DNA of 64,000 nucleotides, from contig CBDBLZ010000021.1 in NCBI GenBank assembly GCA_965207385.1, positions 310,001 to 374,000 of the forward strand, given 5' to 3'. The notes under the pieces were generated by a model, which had not been told where the DNA came from, searched no databases, and was given only the letters and a program-made list of their open reading frames with translations. Origin of the DNA: CAZXEU01 sp965207385. GTDB taxonomy: Bacteria; Bacteroidota; Rhodothermia; Rhodothermales; Bin80. Position numbers and translations under genes: made by a program. Of this stretch, positions 10,379 through 18,789 are shown piece by piece (positions within the stretch are counted from its first letter, which is position 1; the number at the start of each line of letters is the position of its first letter).

Positions 10379-13300
10379 AAGTCTGCCAGTTGGTCTGCGG
10401 TATAGAAACCTTCGCGCCCTGCCGTAGCTTCCCTGACCACCGCCACCTCGTCCGGCGTGACGACGGATGCGTCGTTGCCGAAGGCGTTGCGCACGTAGGT
10501 CAGGACTGCGGCCATCTCTTCGTCCGTGAGCAGGTTTCTGAACGGCGTCATGGGCACGAGCCCCAGGTATTCCTGCTCCAGAACCGTGTGTGGCCCGACG
10601 AGTCCATCCAGCGTCAGGCGTATGAGCCGCTCTTTGGATCCCAGTGTCCAGTCCGTATGCGCAAGCGGCGGAAACCCGGCGGCGGGCAGTCCTGCACCGT
10701 CCGATCCGTGGCATGTTGCACAGTATCCGTCACGGCGGTAGATCTCCCTGCCACTTAAGTACCGGTCAAGCGCCGCTCCTTCGAGCGCAGGGACTTCCTC
10801 ACTGCTTCCGGACTGCACTCCCTCGCCGTTCAGGTGTGAAAGTGCCGTGACGGCAACATTTGCCAACCATTTGTCCAGCGGCTGATTCATGGCTTCCGTC
10901 ACAATTGGAACGCCGTCTTCCTGCGGCAGCCAGGAAGCTGCAACAACAGCTTCCAGGCGCACCCGCCCGTGCGGATCCTGCGCGGCCGCTAGCATCAGAT
11001 TCTGCTGGTCGGCAACCTGGTGTCCGGTGTATCTGAGCACACGTACTGCTGCCGCCCGGACGCGAAAGTCGCGGGCTTGCAGCAACTGTCGCAGCATTGC
11101 CTCGTCCACCCTGTTGTGACCCCAGCTTACCCAGAGTGCCTCAAGAAGATGGCGCTCGTGGCCTTCATCGGCCGGATCGAGAGAGGCTGTCCACCGCGTC
11201 AGGAAGGACAGCACTTCGTCCGCATCGCGGCCTCGCAGTTCCCGGCGGGTTCGGTACCGCGTGCGGTACTCCGGAAGCTTCAGGTTATCGAAGAGCTGCG
11301 CAATGGAGGCTCCGGCCACAGGTGCCGGCTCCACGAGCGGGCGCGAGGGATATGTAACGCGGTAAATGCGCCCGTGCGAATGGTCCCTCAGCGGATCACG
11401 GGCATTGTGCTGCATGTGACCAATAAGGATGTTGTGCCAGTCCACGAAGTAGAGCGAGCCGTCTGGCGCGAATTCCATGTCGACCGGCCGAAAATTGCCA
11501 TCGGCGCCCAGTACCAGATCCTGCCGGTGGCGACTCACATAGCCCGTCCCGTCATCCTCCAGTACATGTTGCTTCATGCCCAAAAACCCGATCGTGTTGT
11601 TGATGAGCAGATCGCCCTGCACTTCATCCGGAAAATGCCGGCTTGAGACAAACTCCAGGCCGGCAGTAGGCCGCACGCGATGGGCGTCCTCGATAAGGTT
11701 GAAGGACTTGTGCGTGGCGAAGCCATAGCGGGGCTCAATGGTGCCCGGCGTCATCCACCGCACGTCCGGCCCGGAAGTCTCGGCAAAGAAGACCTGCCCC
11801 CAATCATCGAACGCAATGCCCCACGGATTCGGAATCGCAAGCTGGGCCGTCCGCTCCAGGTGCCGCCGCCGCGGATTGTAGCGATAGAAGCCCCCGTTGG
11901 TGCCGCGAACGGTGCCGTAGGAAGTCTCGACGTTGGAATGCAGAAACACGCCTTCGCCCATGTAGATCGCTCCGGACGGATCCGCGGTAAATGCGCTGAT
12001 CACATGATGGGTGTCGTGGTCATCAAAGCCGCTGAGCACGATTTGCCGCGTATCGGCCCGGTCGTCGCCGTCCGTATCGGAAAGCAGCACCAGGTTCGTG
12101 CCCTGGCTGACGTAAACGCCCTCCGGGGCAAACTCAAAGCCCATGGGTAGATGGAGGCTGTCGGCCCAGGTGATATGCCGGTCGGCCCGGCCATCACCGT
12201 CCGAATCCTCCAGGATGAGCAGCTTGTCGTTGGGGCGGGCATCCCCCGGACGATAGTGCGGATAGCTTGGCGCGGTAGATACCCATAGGCGACCGCGATT
12301 GTCGAAGGACATCTGGACCGGATTGGCCAGATCCTCGATTTCCTGCTCGGAAGCAAAGAGCTCTATTTGGTAGCCGGGTGCTGCCGTGAGGCTGCCAACG
12401 GCCTCATCTCCGTACAGGTACCGAAGGTCTGCATTCTCCTGGCCGGGCTGGTAGTTAGTCTCCACGGCCGGAAGCGTCCGCGTTCTCCTGTCGGCCTCCG
12501 CAAGATCATAGGTCTCTCCGCGCGCCGCCATCCATATGGCGGTGTCGCGCGCGGCCGTCATTTGCCTGATCTTCGCCAATTCTGCCGGATAGTTGTCCGG
12601 ACCGAACGGATTGTACCTGCGACCAAAGACGTGCACGCCGTTGGGAATCTTGAAATCGTTGTGCCAGAGCCAGTTCTTTTCCATCACGGCGGCATGCACG
12701 GCCGCTCGACGGGATGCAGCCTCGGGCTCAGCAAGGCCGAAGATCTCATCTGCCAGAAGCGGGGCAAGCCGCGCGTAGCCGGCATCAGTCAGCTGCGAGC
12801 CGTCAATGGTAAGCGGTACGGCGGCAGAGCGCTGCCACCCGCGACTTGCCGAGTACGCGTCCACGAATAGCACGCCCGAGCGATCCGCCACGCGCCGTAT
12901 CGCTTCCGTGTAAAGCGCCAGCCGGGCGTTTTCCCGCTTGCCGTCCGGCAGATCATGCCGGTCTGACAGGTCCTCGAAGGCAATGGGAGATACCAGAGCC
13001 AGCCGGGGCGCTTCGCGGCCGTTATAGCGCTGCGAAAGCGTGTGCCGGACAAAGGCCTCAAGCTCCTCTTCATAGCGCCGAATAGCCTCCTCGCCGCGGA
13101 ACGATTCACTGTAGCCAAAAAAGGCGATGATGATATCGGCACCGAGCCGCGTCAGCCATTCGTCCGGCGTTTCAAAATGTCCCCGGCTTCCCGACGGCTG
13201 CGCCAGCTCCGTGTAAAAGGTGTCGGCTCCGGGAAAGGCCCAGGGCGATTCCCGCCCCGGATGTGGCCTGAAGCCAGGCGTATTGCCCCCATCACCCATG

Positions 13301-13587
13301 TTCCGGATTAAGAGCAGGCTGTCCGGATATCGCACATGGAGCTCCGCTTCGAAGTGCCCGAAATTCATCATGCGCGAAGCCAGATTATTGCCTATAAGCA
13401 CGATGTGATCTCCGGCCTCGAGAGGCAGGGGCGGCGCGGCATCACGCGTGCAACGCAGCGACAGAGGAAGCAGGAGCGCGAGCGCAACAGCCGCGCTCGG
13501 AAACGACACCTTTGGTTGGCAGCAACTATTTTTCACGGTCGAACAGGCGTTTGGAACGGACCTAAACGTACGCCGAAGCGCCGCCAA
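10375..13587 (-). CDS. SGNH-hydrolase / PVC-type dehydrogenase / cytochrome c fusion
   Basis: A 1070-residue envelope protein with four modules in order: a lipoprotein-like signal (LPLSLRC, Cys46 in this frame; a GTG at residue 26 may be the true start), an SGNH/GDSL-type esterase domain about 55-290 (HIVLIGNN, FFGYSES), a PVC-type membrane-bound dehydrogenase beta-propeller about 400-760 (NPVQMSFDNRGRLWVS, DSDGDGRAD), HEAT-like helices about 790-930, and a C-terminal cytochrome c domain with CATCH at 956-960 and a likely axial Met near 1013. The propeller and heme modules occur together widely in Planctomycetes and marine Bacteroidota and are thought to oxidise sugars or alcohols, but the substrate is unknown. 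It is the first gene of a three-gene operon with the sulfatase and TonB receptor, divergent from a sulfatase gene 77 bases away. Confidence 0.85.
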   Translation of the reverse strand: MAALRRTFRSVPNACSTVKNSCCQPKVSFPSAAVALALLLPLSLRCTRDAAPPLPLEAGDHIVLIGNNLASRMMNFGHFEAELHVRYPDSLLLIRNMGDGGNTPGFRPHPGRESPWAFPGADTFYTELAQPSGSRGHFETPDEWLTRLGADIIIAFFGYSESFRGEEAIRRYEEELEAFVRHTLSQRYNGREAPRLALVSPIAFEDLSDRHDLPDGKRENARLALYTEAIRRVADRSGVLFVDAYSASRGWQRSAAVPLTIDGSQLTDAGYARLAPLLADEIFGLAEPEAASRRAAVHAAVMEKNWLWHNDFKIPNGVHVFGRRYNPFGPDNYPAELAKIRQMTAARDTAIWMAARGETYDLAEADRRTRTLPAVETNYQPGQENADLRYLYGDEAVGSLTAAPGYQIELFASEQEIEDLANPVQMSFDNRGRLWVSTAPSYPHYRPGDARPNDKLLILEDSDGDGRADRHITWADSLHLPMGFEFAPEGVYVSQGTNLVLLSDTDGDDRADTRQIVLSGFDDHDTHHVISAFTADPSGAIYMGEGVFLHSNVETSYGTVRGTNGGFYRYNPRRRHLERTAQLAIPNPWGIAFDDWGQVFFAETSGPDVRWMTPGTIEPRYGFATHKSFNLIEDAHRVRPTAGLEFVSSRHFPDEVQGDLLINNTIGFLGMKQHVLEDDGTGYVSRHRQDLVLGADGNFRPVDMEFAPDGSLYFVDWHNILIGHMQHNARDPLRDHSHGRIYRVTYPSRPLVEPAPVAGASIAQLFDNLKLPEYRTRYRTRRELRGRDADEVLSFLTRWTASLDPADEGHERHLLEALWVSWGHNRVDEAMLRQLLQARDFRVRAAAVRVLRYTGHQVADQQNLMLAAAQDPHGRVRLEAVVAASWLPQEDGVPIVTEAMNQPLDKWLANVAVTALSHLNGEGVQSGSSEEVPALEGAALDRYLSGREIYRRDGYCATCHGSDGAGLPAAGFPPLAHTDWTLGSKERLIRLTLDGLVGPHTVLEQEYLGLVPMTPFRNLLTDEEMAAVLTYVRNAFGNDASVVTPDEVAVVREATAGREGFYTADQLADL

Positions 13588-13664
13588 AAACTAGCACCCT
13601 TGAGCGGCTTCCGCACAGCGCCTGTTTTCGCCCCTGGTACTTTTCGGAATCTAACCCGCGATCC

Positions 13665-15023
13665 GTGCTGCTAGACAGACGCTCCTTCCTTCACGGCCTG
13701 AGTCTGGGGCTTGCGGGCGCTGCCAGCGCCGACCGGCGCGCCAGTCCAAACTTTGTCGTTTACGTCGTCGACGATCTGGGGTCCACGGACGCAGGTTGCT
13801 ACGGCAATCCGGTTATCCGGACGCCCGGACTTGACATGCTCGCGGAAAGCGGTACGCGATTTACGCACGCGTTTTGCACCACCGCTTCCTGCAGCGCGAG
13901 CCGGTCGGTCATTCTGAGCGGTCAGCACAACCATGCCACCGGGCAGTACGGGCACATGCACAGCTTTCACCACTTCATTTCCTTTGCGGACCTGAAGACG
14001 CTGCCCGTACTGCTCGGCGAAGCCGGATACCACACGGTGCGTGCCGGGAAGTACCACGTCGCGCCGGAGTCCGTGTACAGATTCAATGAGCAGGTGCCCT
14101 CGAATGGCGCATCTCCGTCCGAAATGGCAGAACGCTGCGGCAGCATCTTCCAACGCCGCGACAGCAGCAAGCCATTCCTTCTCTACTTTTGCACGACCGA
14201 ACCTCACAGGCCGTTCCGGCGCGGCGGAAGCGATCCCGTTTCTGCCGACGACGTCATCGTGCCGCCATATCTGCCGGATATTGCCGAATGCAGGGAAGAG
14301 CTCGCCCTGTATTACATGTCCGTGCAGCGAGCGGATGCAGGCCTGCTGAGGCTGCTGGAGCTGCTACGGGAATCAGGTCGATGGGACGACACCGTGGTGG
14401 TGTTTGTCTCCGACAACGGCATCGCATTCCCGGGCGCCAAGACCACGCTTTACGAACCGGGCATGCGGTTGCCGCTGGTGATGCGCATCCCGGGACTGCC
14501 GGAAGGCCGCATTTGCGATGCCATGGTCTCGTGGGCGGATCTTGCGCCAACGCTTCTGGATTTGGCCGGCATCCCGATTGACGCCGGCGGCTTCCACGGG
14601 CGCTCGTTCCGCCAGGCCATGCTTGAGGACAGTCCCCGGGGCTGGGACGAGGTCTTCGCATCGCACACGTTTCACGAGATCACCATGTACTATCCCATGC
14701 GTGTAATCCGTGATCGCAAGTACAAGCTCATATGGAATATTGCTCACGGGCTGTCCTACCCGTTTGCGTCCGACTTGTGGGCTTCCCGGACCTGGCGCGC
14801 TGTCGTTGACCGGGGCCTGGAAACGTACGGCCGGCGCTCCGTGGCAAGCTACCTGCACAGGCCGCCCTTCGAGCTCTATGACCTGGAGGCGGACGTGCAT
14901 GAAGTGCGCAACCTGGCCGATGAACCAGGCCACGGGAGCCTGCTCGAAGCCATGAAGGAGAGGCTTCGCGCCCATCAGGAACGCACGTCGGACCCCTGGA
15001 TCGTGAAATGGACCTATGAATAG
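13665..15023 (+). CDS. Sulfatase, N-sulfoglucosamine sulfohydrolase-like, Tat-exported
   Basis: A type I sulfatase of 452 residues. It begins with a GTG and a short Tat-like signal (DRRSFLHGLSLGLAGAA). Metal ligands are VDDLGSTD (35-42) and the formylglycine motif is CSASR with Cys76; Ala at the third position replaces the usual Pro, as in the heparan N-sulfatase (SGSH) branch, which the general sequence also resembles (AFCTTASCSASRS, GQHNHATGQYGH, SDNG). It may therefore remove N- or O-sulfate from amino sugars, but homology alone does not fix this. The next sulfatase starts directly after its stop, so the two are co-transcribed. Confidence 0.88.
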   Translation: MLLDRRSFLHGLSLGLAGAASADRRASPNFVVYVVDDLGSTDAGCYGNPVIRTPGLDMLAESGTRFTHAFCTTASCSASRSVILSGQHNHATGQYGHMHSFHHFISFADLKTLPVLLGEAGYHTVRAGKYHVAPESVYRFNEQVPSNGASPSEMAERCGSIFQRRDSSKPFLLYFCTTEPHRPFRRGGSDPVSADDVIVPPYLPDIAECREELALYYMSVQRADAGLLRLLELLRESGRWDDTVVVFVSDNGIAFPGAKTTLYEPGMRLPLVMRIPGLPEGRICDAMVSWADLAPTLLDLAGIPIDAGGFHGRSFRQAMLEDSPRGWDEVFASHTFHEITMYYPMRVIRDRKYKLIWNIAHGLSYPFASDLWASRTWRAVVDRGLETYGRRSVASYLHRPPFELYDLEADVHEVRNLADEPGHGSLLEAMKERLRAHQERTSDPWIVKWTYE

Positions 15024-15032
15024 GTGTACACT

Positions 15033-16523
15033 ATGAAATTCGCTCGCTTTACGACTGTTGCCACGCTTTGCCTGGTCGTGTTGGCCGGCTGCCAGGACAG
15101 CGCGGAGCCCGCGCAGGATACTCCGCCTCCTCGCCCCAACATCCTCTGGATAGTCGGCGAGAACCTGAAGCTGGACCTCGGCATCTACGGCGCCCCGAAC
15201 GTGCACACACCGCGCCTGGACTCCCTGGCACGAGAAGGGCTGCGGTTTACGCGAGTCTTTGCCACCTCGCCCGTGTGTGCGCCGAGCCGGTCGGCGTTCA
15301 TGACCGGCATGTACCAGACATCCACGGATACGCACAACATGCGCTCGCACCGCGACGATGACTTTCGTCTTCCGGCAGGCGTACGCCCGCTTACGCACTG
15401 GCTGCGGGACGCAGGCTACTTCACGGCCAATATCACGCACATTGGAGAGCGCGAAGTGGGCACGGGAAAGCTGGACCTAAATTTTGTCAACGAAGGGCCG
15501 ATCTATCAGTCGGATGACTGGGAGGAGCTTCGGCACCGGCAGCCGTTTTTTGCCCAGATCAACACGCCCGAGGTCGAATACGACATCTATGATCGGCAAT
15601 CTGCCGAAAAGCCGCGCGTGAAGTGGGTCGGCGAGGAGTGGCATCCCAAGGTGGCGACGGCGGAAAACGTTACGCCGCCGCCCTATTACCCTGACCACGA
15701 AATATCCCGCCAGGAATGGGCCCGCTACCTCAATTCTGTATCCGGCATGGACGTTCGCGTAGGCTGGATTCTGGACCGGCTGCGCGCCGACGGGCTTGCG
15801 GACAACACCATAGTGGTCTTCTTCTCGGATAACGGCCGCCTTGAGGCCCGGGGCATTCACTGGGCCTGGGACACCGGACTGCACGTGCCCATGATCATCC
15901 ACTGGCCGGCCAATTTCGAAGCTCCGCGGCAATACCAGCCGGGCGGCGTCAATGAGGAAGTAATCAGCCTCCTGGACCTTACGGCCACCACGCTCTGGAT
16001 GGCGGGCCTAGAGCGCCCGCCGCTGATGCAGAGCCGCCGGTTTCTGGGAGCGGATGCAGACCCGGCCCGGACGTATGCCTTCAGCGCCCGCGACAGGATC
16101 GATGAAACCGTGCTGCGCATTCGCTCTGTGCGCGGCGCGAGATTCCATTACCTGCGCAACATCGAGGCGCAGCAGGGTTTCCCGACACTAAATCGCTACA
16201 AGGAGAAATGCTTTCTGGTCAAGCCGCTGATGCGCACGCTGCTCCAGGAAGGGCGCCTCACGGGTGCTGCATTGCAGCTTATGCAGCCCTTGCCCTACGA
16301 GGAGCTCTACGACACGGAGGCGGATCCGCACGAGATCAACAATCTGGCTGGCAGTGCAGAGCACCAGGGCATCCTGCAGCAATACCGTGCGGCACTGGAT
16401 ACATGGATCGCGGAAACGGGCGACCTGGGTGCCTGGCCGGAACCAGCCGAGATTGTGGAGCCGTTCGTCGCCGAAATGCATGACTGGTTCGGGACTCCAG
16501 ACTGGCACACCGGCCCGCGCTAA
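15033..16523 (+). CDS. Sulfatase-family lipoprotein with atypical metal-site motif
   Basis: A 496-residue alkaline-phosphatase-superfamily sulfatase. I prefer the ATG at 15033 over the GTG at 15024 since it directly precedes the signal, which ends in LAGC (Cys20). The formylglycine motif CAPSR is intact (Cys82) and SDNG is present further on. The first metal motif is unusual: IVGENLKLDLG (40-50) instead of the usual xxDDxxxxDxG, so the paired Asp are replaced by Glu-Asn. Related sulfatases with SED in this place are known, so activity may be retained. Together with the preceding sulfatase it forms a pair that may act in sequence on one glycan. A CBM9-like gene follows 121 bases on. Confidence 0.87.
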   Translation: MKFARFTTVATLCLVVLAGCQDSAEPAQDTPPPRPNILWIVGENLKLDLGIYGAPNVHTPRLDSLAREGLRFTRVFATSPVCAPSRSAFMTGMYQTSTDTHNMRSHRDDDFRLPAGVRPLTHWLRDAGYFTANITHIGEREVGTGKLDLNFVNEGPIYQSDDWEELRHRQPFFAQINTPEVEYDIYDRQSAEKPRVKWVGEEWHPKVATAENVTPPPYYPDHEISRQEWARYLNSVSGMDVRVGWILDRLRADGLADNTIVVFFSDNGRLEARGIHWAWDTGLHVPMIIHWPANFEAPRQYQPGGVNEEVISLLDLTATTLWMAGLERPPLMQSRRFLGADADPARTYAFSARDRIDETVLRIRSVRGARFHYLRNIEAQQGFPTLNRYKEKCFLVKPLMRTLLQEGRLTGAALQLMQPLPYEELYDTEADPHEINNLAGSAEHQGILQQYRAALDTWIAETGDLGAWPEPAEIVEPFVAEMHDWFGTPDWHTGPR

Positions 16524-16644
16524 TTGCACCGGAGTCGGGGCTCGGTTCCGCGTCGGCCAACGCGAAAGGTTGCCGGATCGGACCGCAAACACTACCTTGC
16601 CAAGCGCAACGCGCCGGCAGTCATTCACCATAAATCCCAGGGCC

Positions 16645-17484
16645 ATGCGTAGACTGGTGCCTTTTCTGTTGCTGCTCGCGGGACCCGCCGCCCTCGCGCA
16701 AGACGCGCCGCGCCCAACCGAATCGGTGAAGCTGCTAGTGCCCTACCTTGAGGACATGCCCGAAATCGATGGAATGCTTTCCGAATGGAAGGACTTTGCC
16801 TTCACCGACGGCGTGTGGGACATATACCGGCTTCGGCACACGTTCTGGTACGACGACGGACGCCGCAACAGGCTCACCGACCACGGAGATGAAGGGCATC
16901 CGGAGACGGATTTGAGCGCCCGGTATTACATCGCCTGGGATAAGGACTACCTGTACCTGGGGGCCGAAGTGCGCGACAATGTCAATGATGTCGAGGATGC
17001 GAACCACGAGCCGAAAAGCTGGTACGCGAAGGACAGCATCTGCTGGTTCATCGAGGCGCCGCGGGACGAGGCCCCGGAGTACTTCGGCCGCGGCGACAAT
17101 GCGTTCTGTTTCATTGCCGACAGCTCGATGCCGGACTACGGAGCGTGGTGGCGGCACGGCAGTCCGGAGGCATCCTACATGGAGGAGCCGATTCCGGCCG
17201 ATGCGGTTGATTATGCCCTGAACTTCGATCCCTGGGGCACGGGACGTGCAGACTACATACTGGAGGCGCGCGTGCGGATGGCTCCGACACTGGGCATTAG
17301 TGATCCGCGCTGGCAGCCGCCGGTAGTCGGCGACGTCTACGGAATGGAAATCGTGCACTGCGATCCTGATGGAGGCCCCTACGGAGGCCACTTCATGATC
17401 TATGGCACGGGGGACGACGATGCCACGTGGGCGCGGATGGTGCTGTCGGGGCCCCAGCAGCCAATTGAGCGAAGGGCCCAGTAA
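16645..17484 (+). CDS. Secreted CBM9-like domain protein
   Basis: A 279-residue exported protein: signal peptide (MRRLVPFLLLLAGPAALA, cleavage before QDA) then one CBM9-like / DOMON-related beta-sandwich, recognisable by EIDGMLSEWKDFAF at about 34-47, WDKDYLYLGAEVRDN and ARVRMAPTLG. Such modules bind sugar ends or heme, and stand-alone copies are frequent beside sulfatase and heme-propeller genes in marine bacteria; their function there is not established. The ATG at 16645 is chosen since the longer open frame reads back into the sulfatase gene with no signal peptide. Expression is probably with the two upstream sulfatases. It converges on the Nudix regulator gene with 17 bases between. Confidence 0.8.
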   Translation: MRRLVPFLLLLAGPAALAQDAPRPTESVKLLVPYLEDMPEIDGMLSEWKDFAFTDGVWDIYRLRHTFWYDDGRRNRLTDHGDEGHPETDLSARYYIAWDKDYLYLGAEVRDNVNDVEDANHEPKSWYAKDSICWFIEAPRDEAPEYFGRGDNAFCFIADSSMPDYGAWWRHGSPEASYMEEPIPADAVDYALNFDPWGTGRADYILEARVRMAPTLGISDPRWQPPVVGDVYGMEIVHCDPDGGPYGGHFMIYGTGDDDATWARMVLSGPQQPIERRAQ

Positions 17485-17501
17485 ACGGAAGCAACCGGGC
17501 C

Positions 17502-18371
17502 TCAGCGACGCATTCTGCGCCGGCCGCTGCGAAAGATGGGGGAATTGAGGCTGGTAATCGACTCGCTCGCCGTCCAGAGCGAGGGTGGTCGGCCTCCGCG
17601 AGAATGCGACAGGGACATGGGCTCTGTCGGCTGCGGTGCCCGGAAGGATATGTCTGCAAGATCAGCTACTTCCCAGGCCGGTGGCGGGCCGAAGTCCACG
17701 CCGGGTGGCGACGCCAGCCTGGCTGACGCGGATGCCGGTGCGCGAACTCCGACCTTGCTGAAGCAGTCGTTGTCGCGCACCTTGCGCTGGAAATTGCCCG
17801 GATCCAGCTCCGTCTCCCAGATGGTTTCGTACACTGTGCGCAGTTCGGTAATGGTAAACCGTGGTCCGCAAAACCGGGACGCCACGGGAGTGGTCTCAAG
17901 CCGGGACTGCAGACGCTCGCAGGCATCCAGAACAATCCGCTTGTGGTCGAATGCCAGCTGGAAGTCCCTGCCCCTTATCGAAGCCATGGGCACAAGCGCA
18001 GCCGATGCAGCGTCGCTTCCGCCGACGGGGCGCGGAAGCAGCGCGCAGGCTGCCCAGTAGACCACCGTAACCACCCTCATGCGGGGATCTCTCTCGGGCG
18101 CGCCGTAGGAATGCAGCTGCTCCATGTAGACCGCCGACGCCTCGATGCCTGTCTCCTCCTCCAGCTCACGTCCGGCTGCGGCCCGTAGGTCCTCTCCTGG
18201 CAGCAGGAATCCTCCGGGCAGCGCCCAGGCCCCCATGAAGGGATCTACGCCGCGCTCAATCAGCAGCACCTGGAGCGCCTCGTCCTCAATGGCAAACAGC
18301 ACCAGATCCACCGTGACCGCTACCGGAGGGTAGGAGGCCGGGTCGTAGTTGCTGAGTTCTCCTTCTGGCAT
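17502..18371 (-). CDS. NrtR-type transcriptional regulator: Nudix domain plus winged HTH
   Basis: A 289-residue regulator. Residues 15-145 are a Nudix domain with a complete canonical box, G54 x5 E60 x7 R68-E-L-x-E-E-x-G-I76, so both effector binding and hydrolysis of an ADP-ribose-type compound are possible; in classical NrtR repressors the box has often degenerated. Residues about 155-225 (FTITELRTVYE, FQRKVRDNDCF) are the NrtR winged helix-turn-helix. The tail is a low-complexity Ser/Pro/Arg-rich stretch. Classical NrtR represses NAD synthesis or sugar genes and is released by ADP-ribose. Here the divergent neighbour is an ARPP-1 gene and the spacer holds inverted repeats at its promoter, which suggests control of that gene. 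The ATG at 18371 is preferred; the frame is open to 18488. Confidence 0.87.
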   Translation of the reverse strand: MPEGELSNYDPASYPPVAVTVDLVLFAIEDEALQVLLIERGVDPFMGAWALPGGFLLPGEDLRAAAGRELEEETGIEASAVYMEQLHSYGAPERDPRMRVVTVVYWAACALLPRPVGGSDAASAALVPMASIRGRDFQLAFDHKRIVLDACERLQSRLETTPVASRFCGPRFTITELRTVYETIWETELDPGNFQRKVRDNDCFSKVGVRAPASASARLASPPGVDFGPPPAWEVADLADISFRAPQPTEPMSLSHSRGGRPPSLWTASESITSLNSPIFRSGRRRMRR

Positions 18372-18469
18372 GCTGTAGCCGGATTCCGGATGGGGGCCTT
18401 CAGAATATACGTCCGGGCGCGCAGGTGGAATACCCGTGCACGAGGCGGCACCAAATAGGTAGCCGATGC

Positions 18470-18685
18470 TCAGACGTGGTCTGGGCACCCGGTCGGGTGG
18501 GCATGGAGCCCGGCCCGTACGCCCGCTGAAAGAAGCACGTCAGCAAGCTCACTATCAAGGGTCGCTCCACGGCTAATGTGGTGGGTAACCCGCCCAGCGA
18601 AACCACCCTCCCGCGTACCCGGGCACGCCACGTGTCGCTGCAGCAACGCGCGCATGCTGGCAAGTTTCGGTGCGCCTGTGTTCAT
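18470..18685 (-). CDS. Possible small protein between operator and Nudix regulator
   Basis: A 71-codon frame starting about 20 bases from the inverted repeats near 18704 and ending about 100 bases before the Nudix start. I do not recognise it; no domain, signal or membrane segment is visible. Codon choice looks plausible, and it would be the first cistron of the leftward transcript, but it may equally be chance reading in the leader of the regulator mRNA. Confidence 0.25.
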   Translation of the reverse strand: MNTGAPKLASMRALLQRHVACPGTREGGFAGRVTHHISRGATLDSELADVLLSAGVRAGLHAHPTGCPDHV

Positions 18686-18703
18686 CTTGGAAATTCCAAC
18701 CCG

Positions 18704-18750
18704 TTATTGACTTAATGACAATAATATGTTATATTCAAAGATACAATAAC
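18704..18750 (+). promoter_or_regulatory. Promoter with overlapping inverted repeats, candidate NrtR operator
   Basis: An AT-rich patch in the 418-base divergent spacer (18372-18789). TTATTG (18704-18709) and CAATAA (18719-18724) form a perfect inverted repeat with a 9-base spacer. GTTAT (18728-18732) and ATAAC (18746-18750) form a second one, and CAATAA recurs at 18744-18749. TTGACT (18708-18713) and TATATT (18730-18735), 16 bases apart, look like a sigma-70 promoter for the ARPP-1 gene and overlap both repeats. Operator function is inferred from position next to the Nudix-HTH gene. Confidence 0.55.
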
Positions 18751-18789
18751 TCTTCGTCGCTTTCCATTCACTTTTGTGAGGACCATGCA

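Noticed and set aside
14373..15440. 355-codon minus-strand frame across two sulfatase genes
   Set aside because: It is antisense to both sulfatases and lacks any domain.
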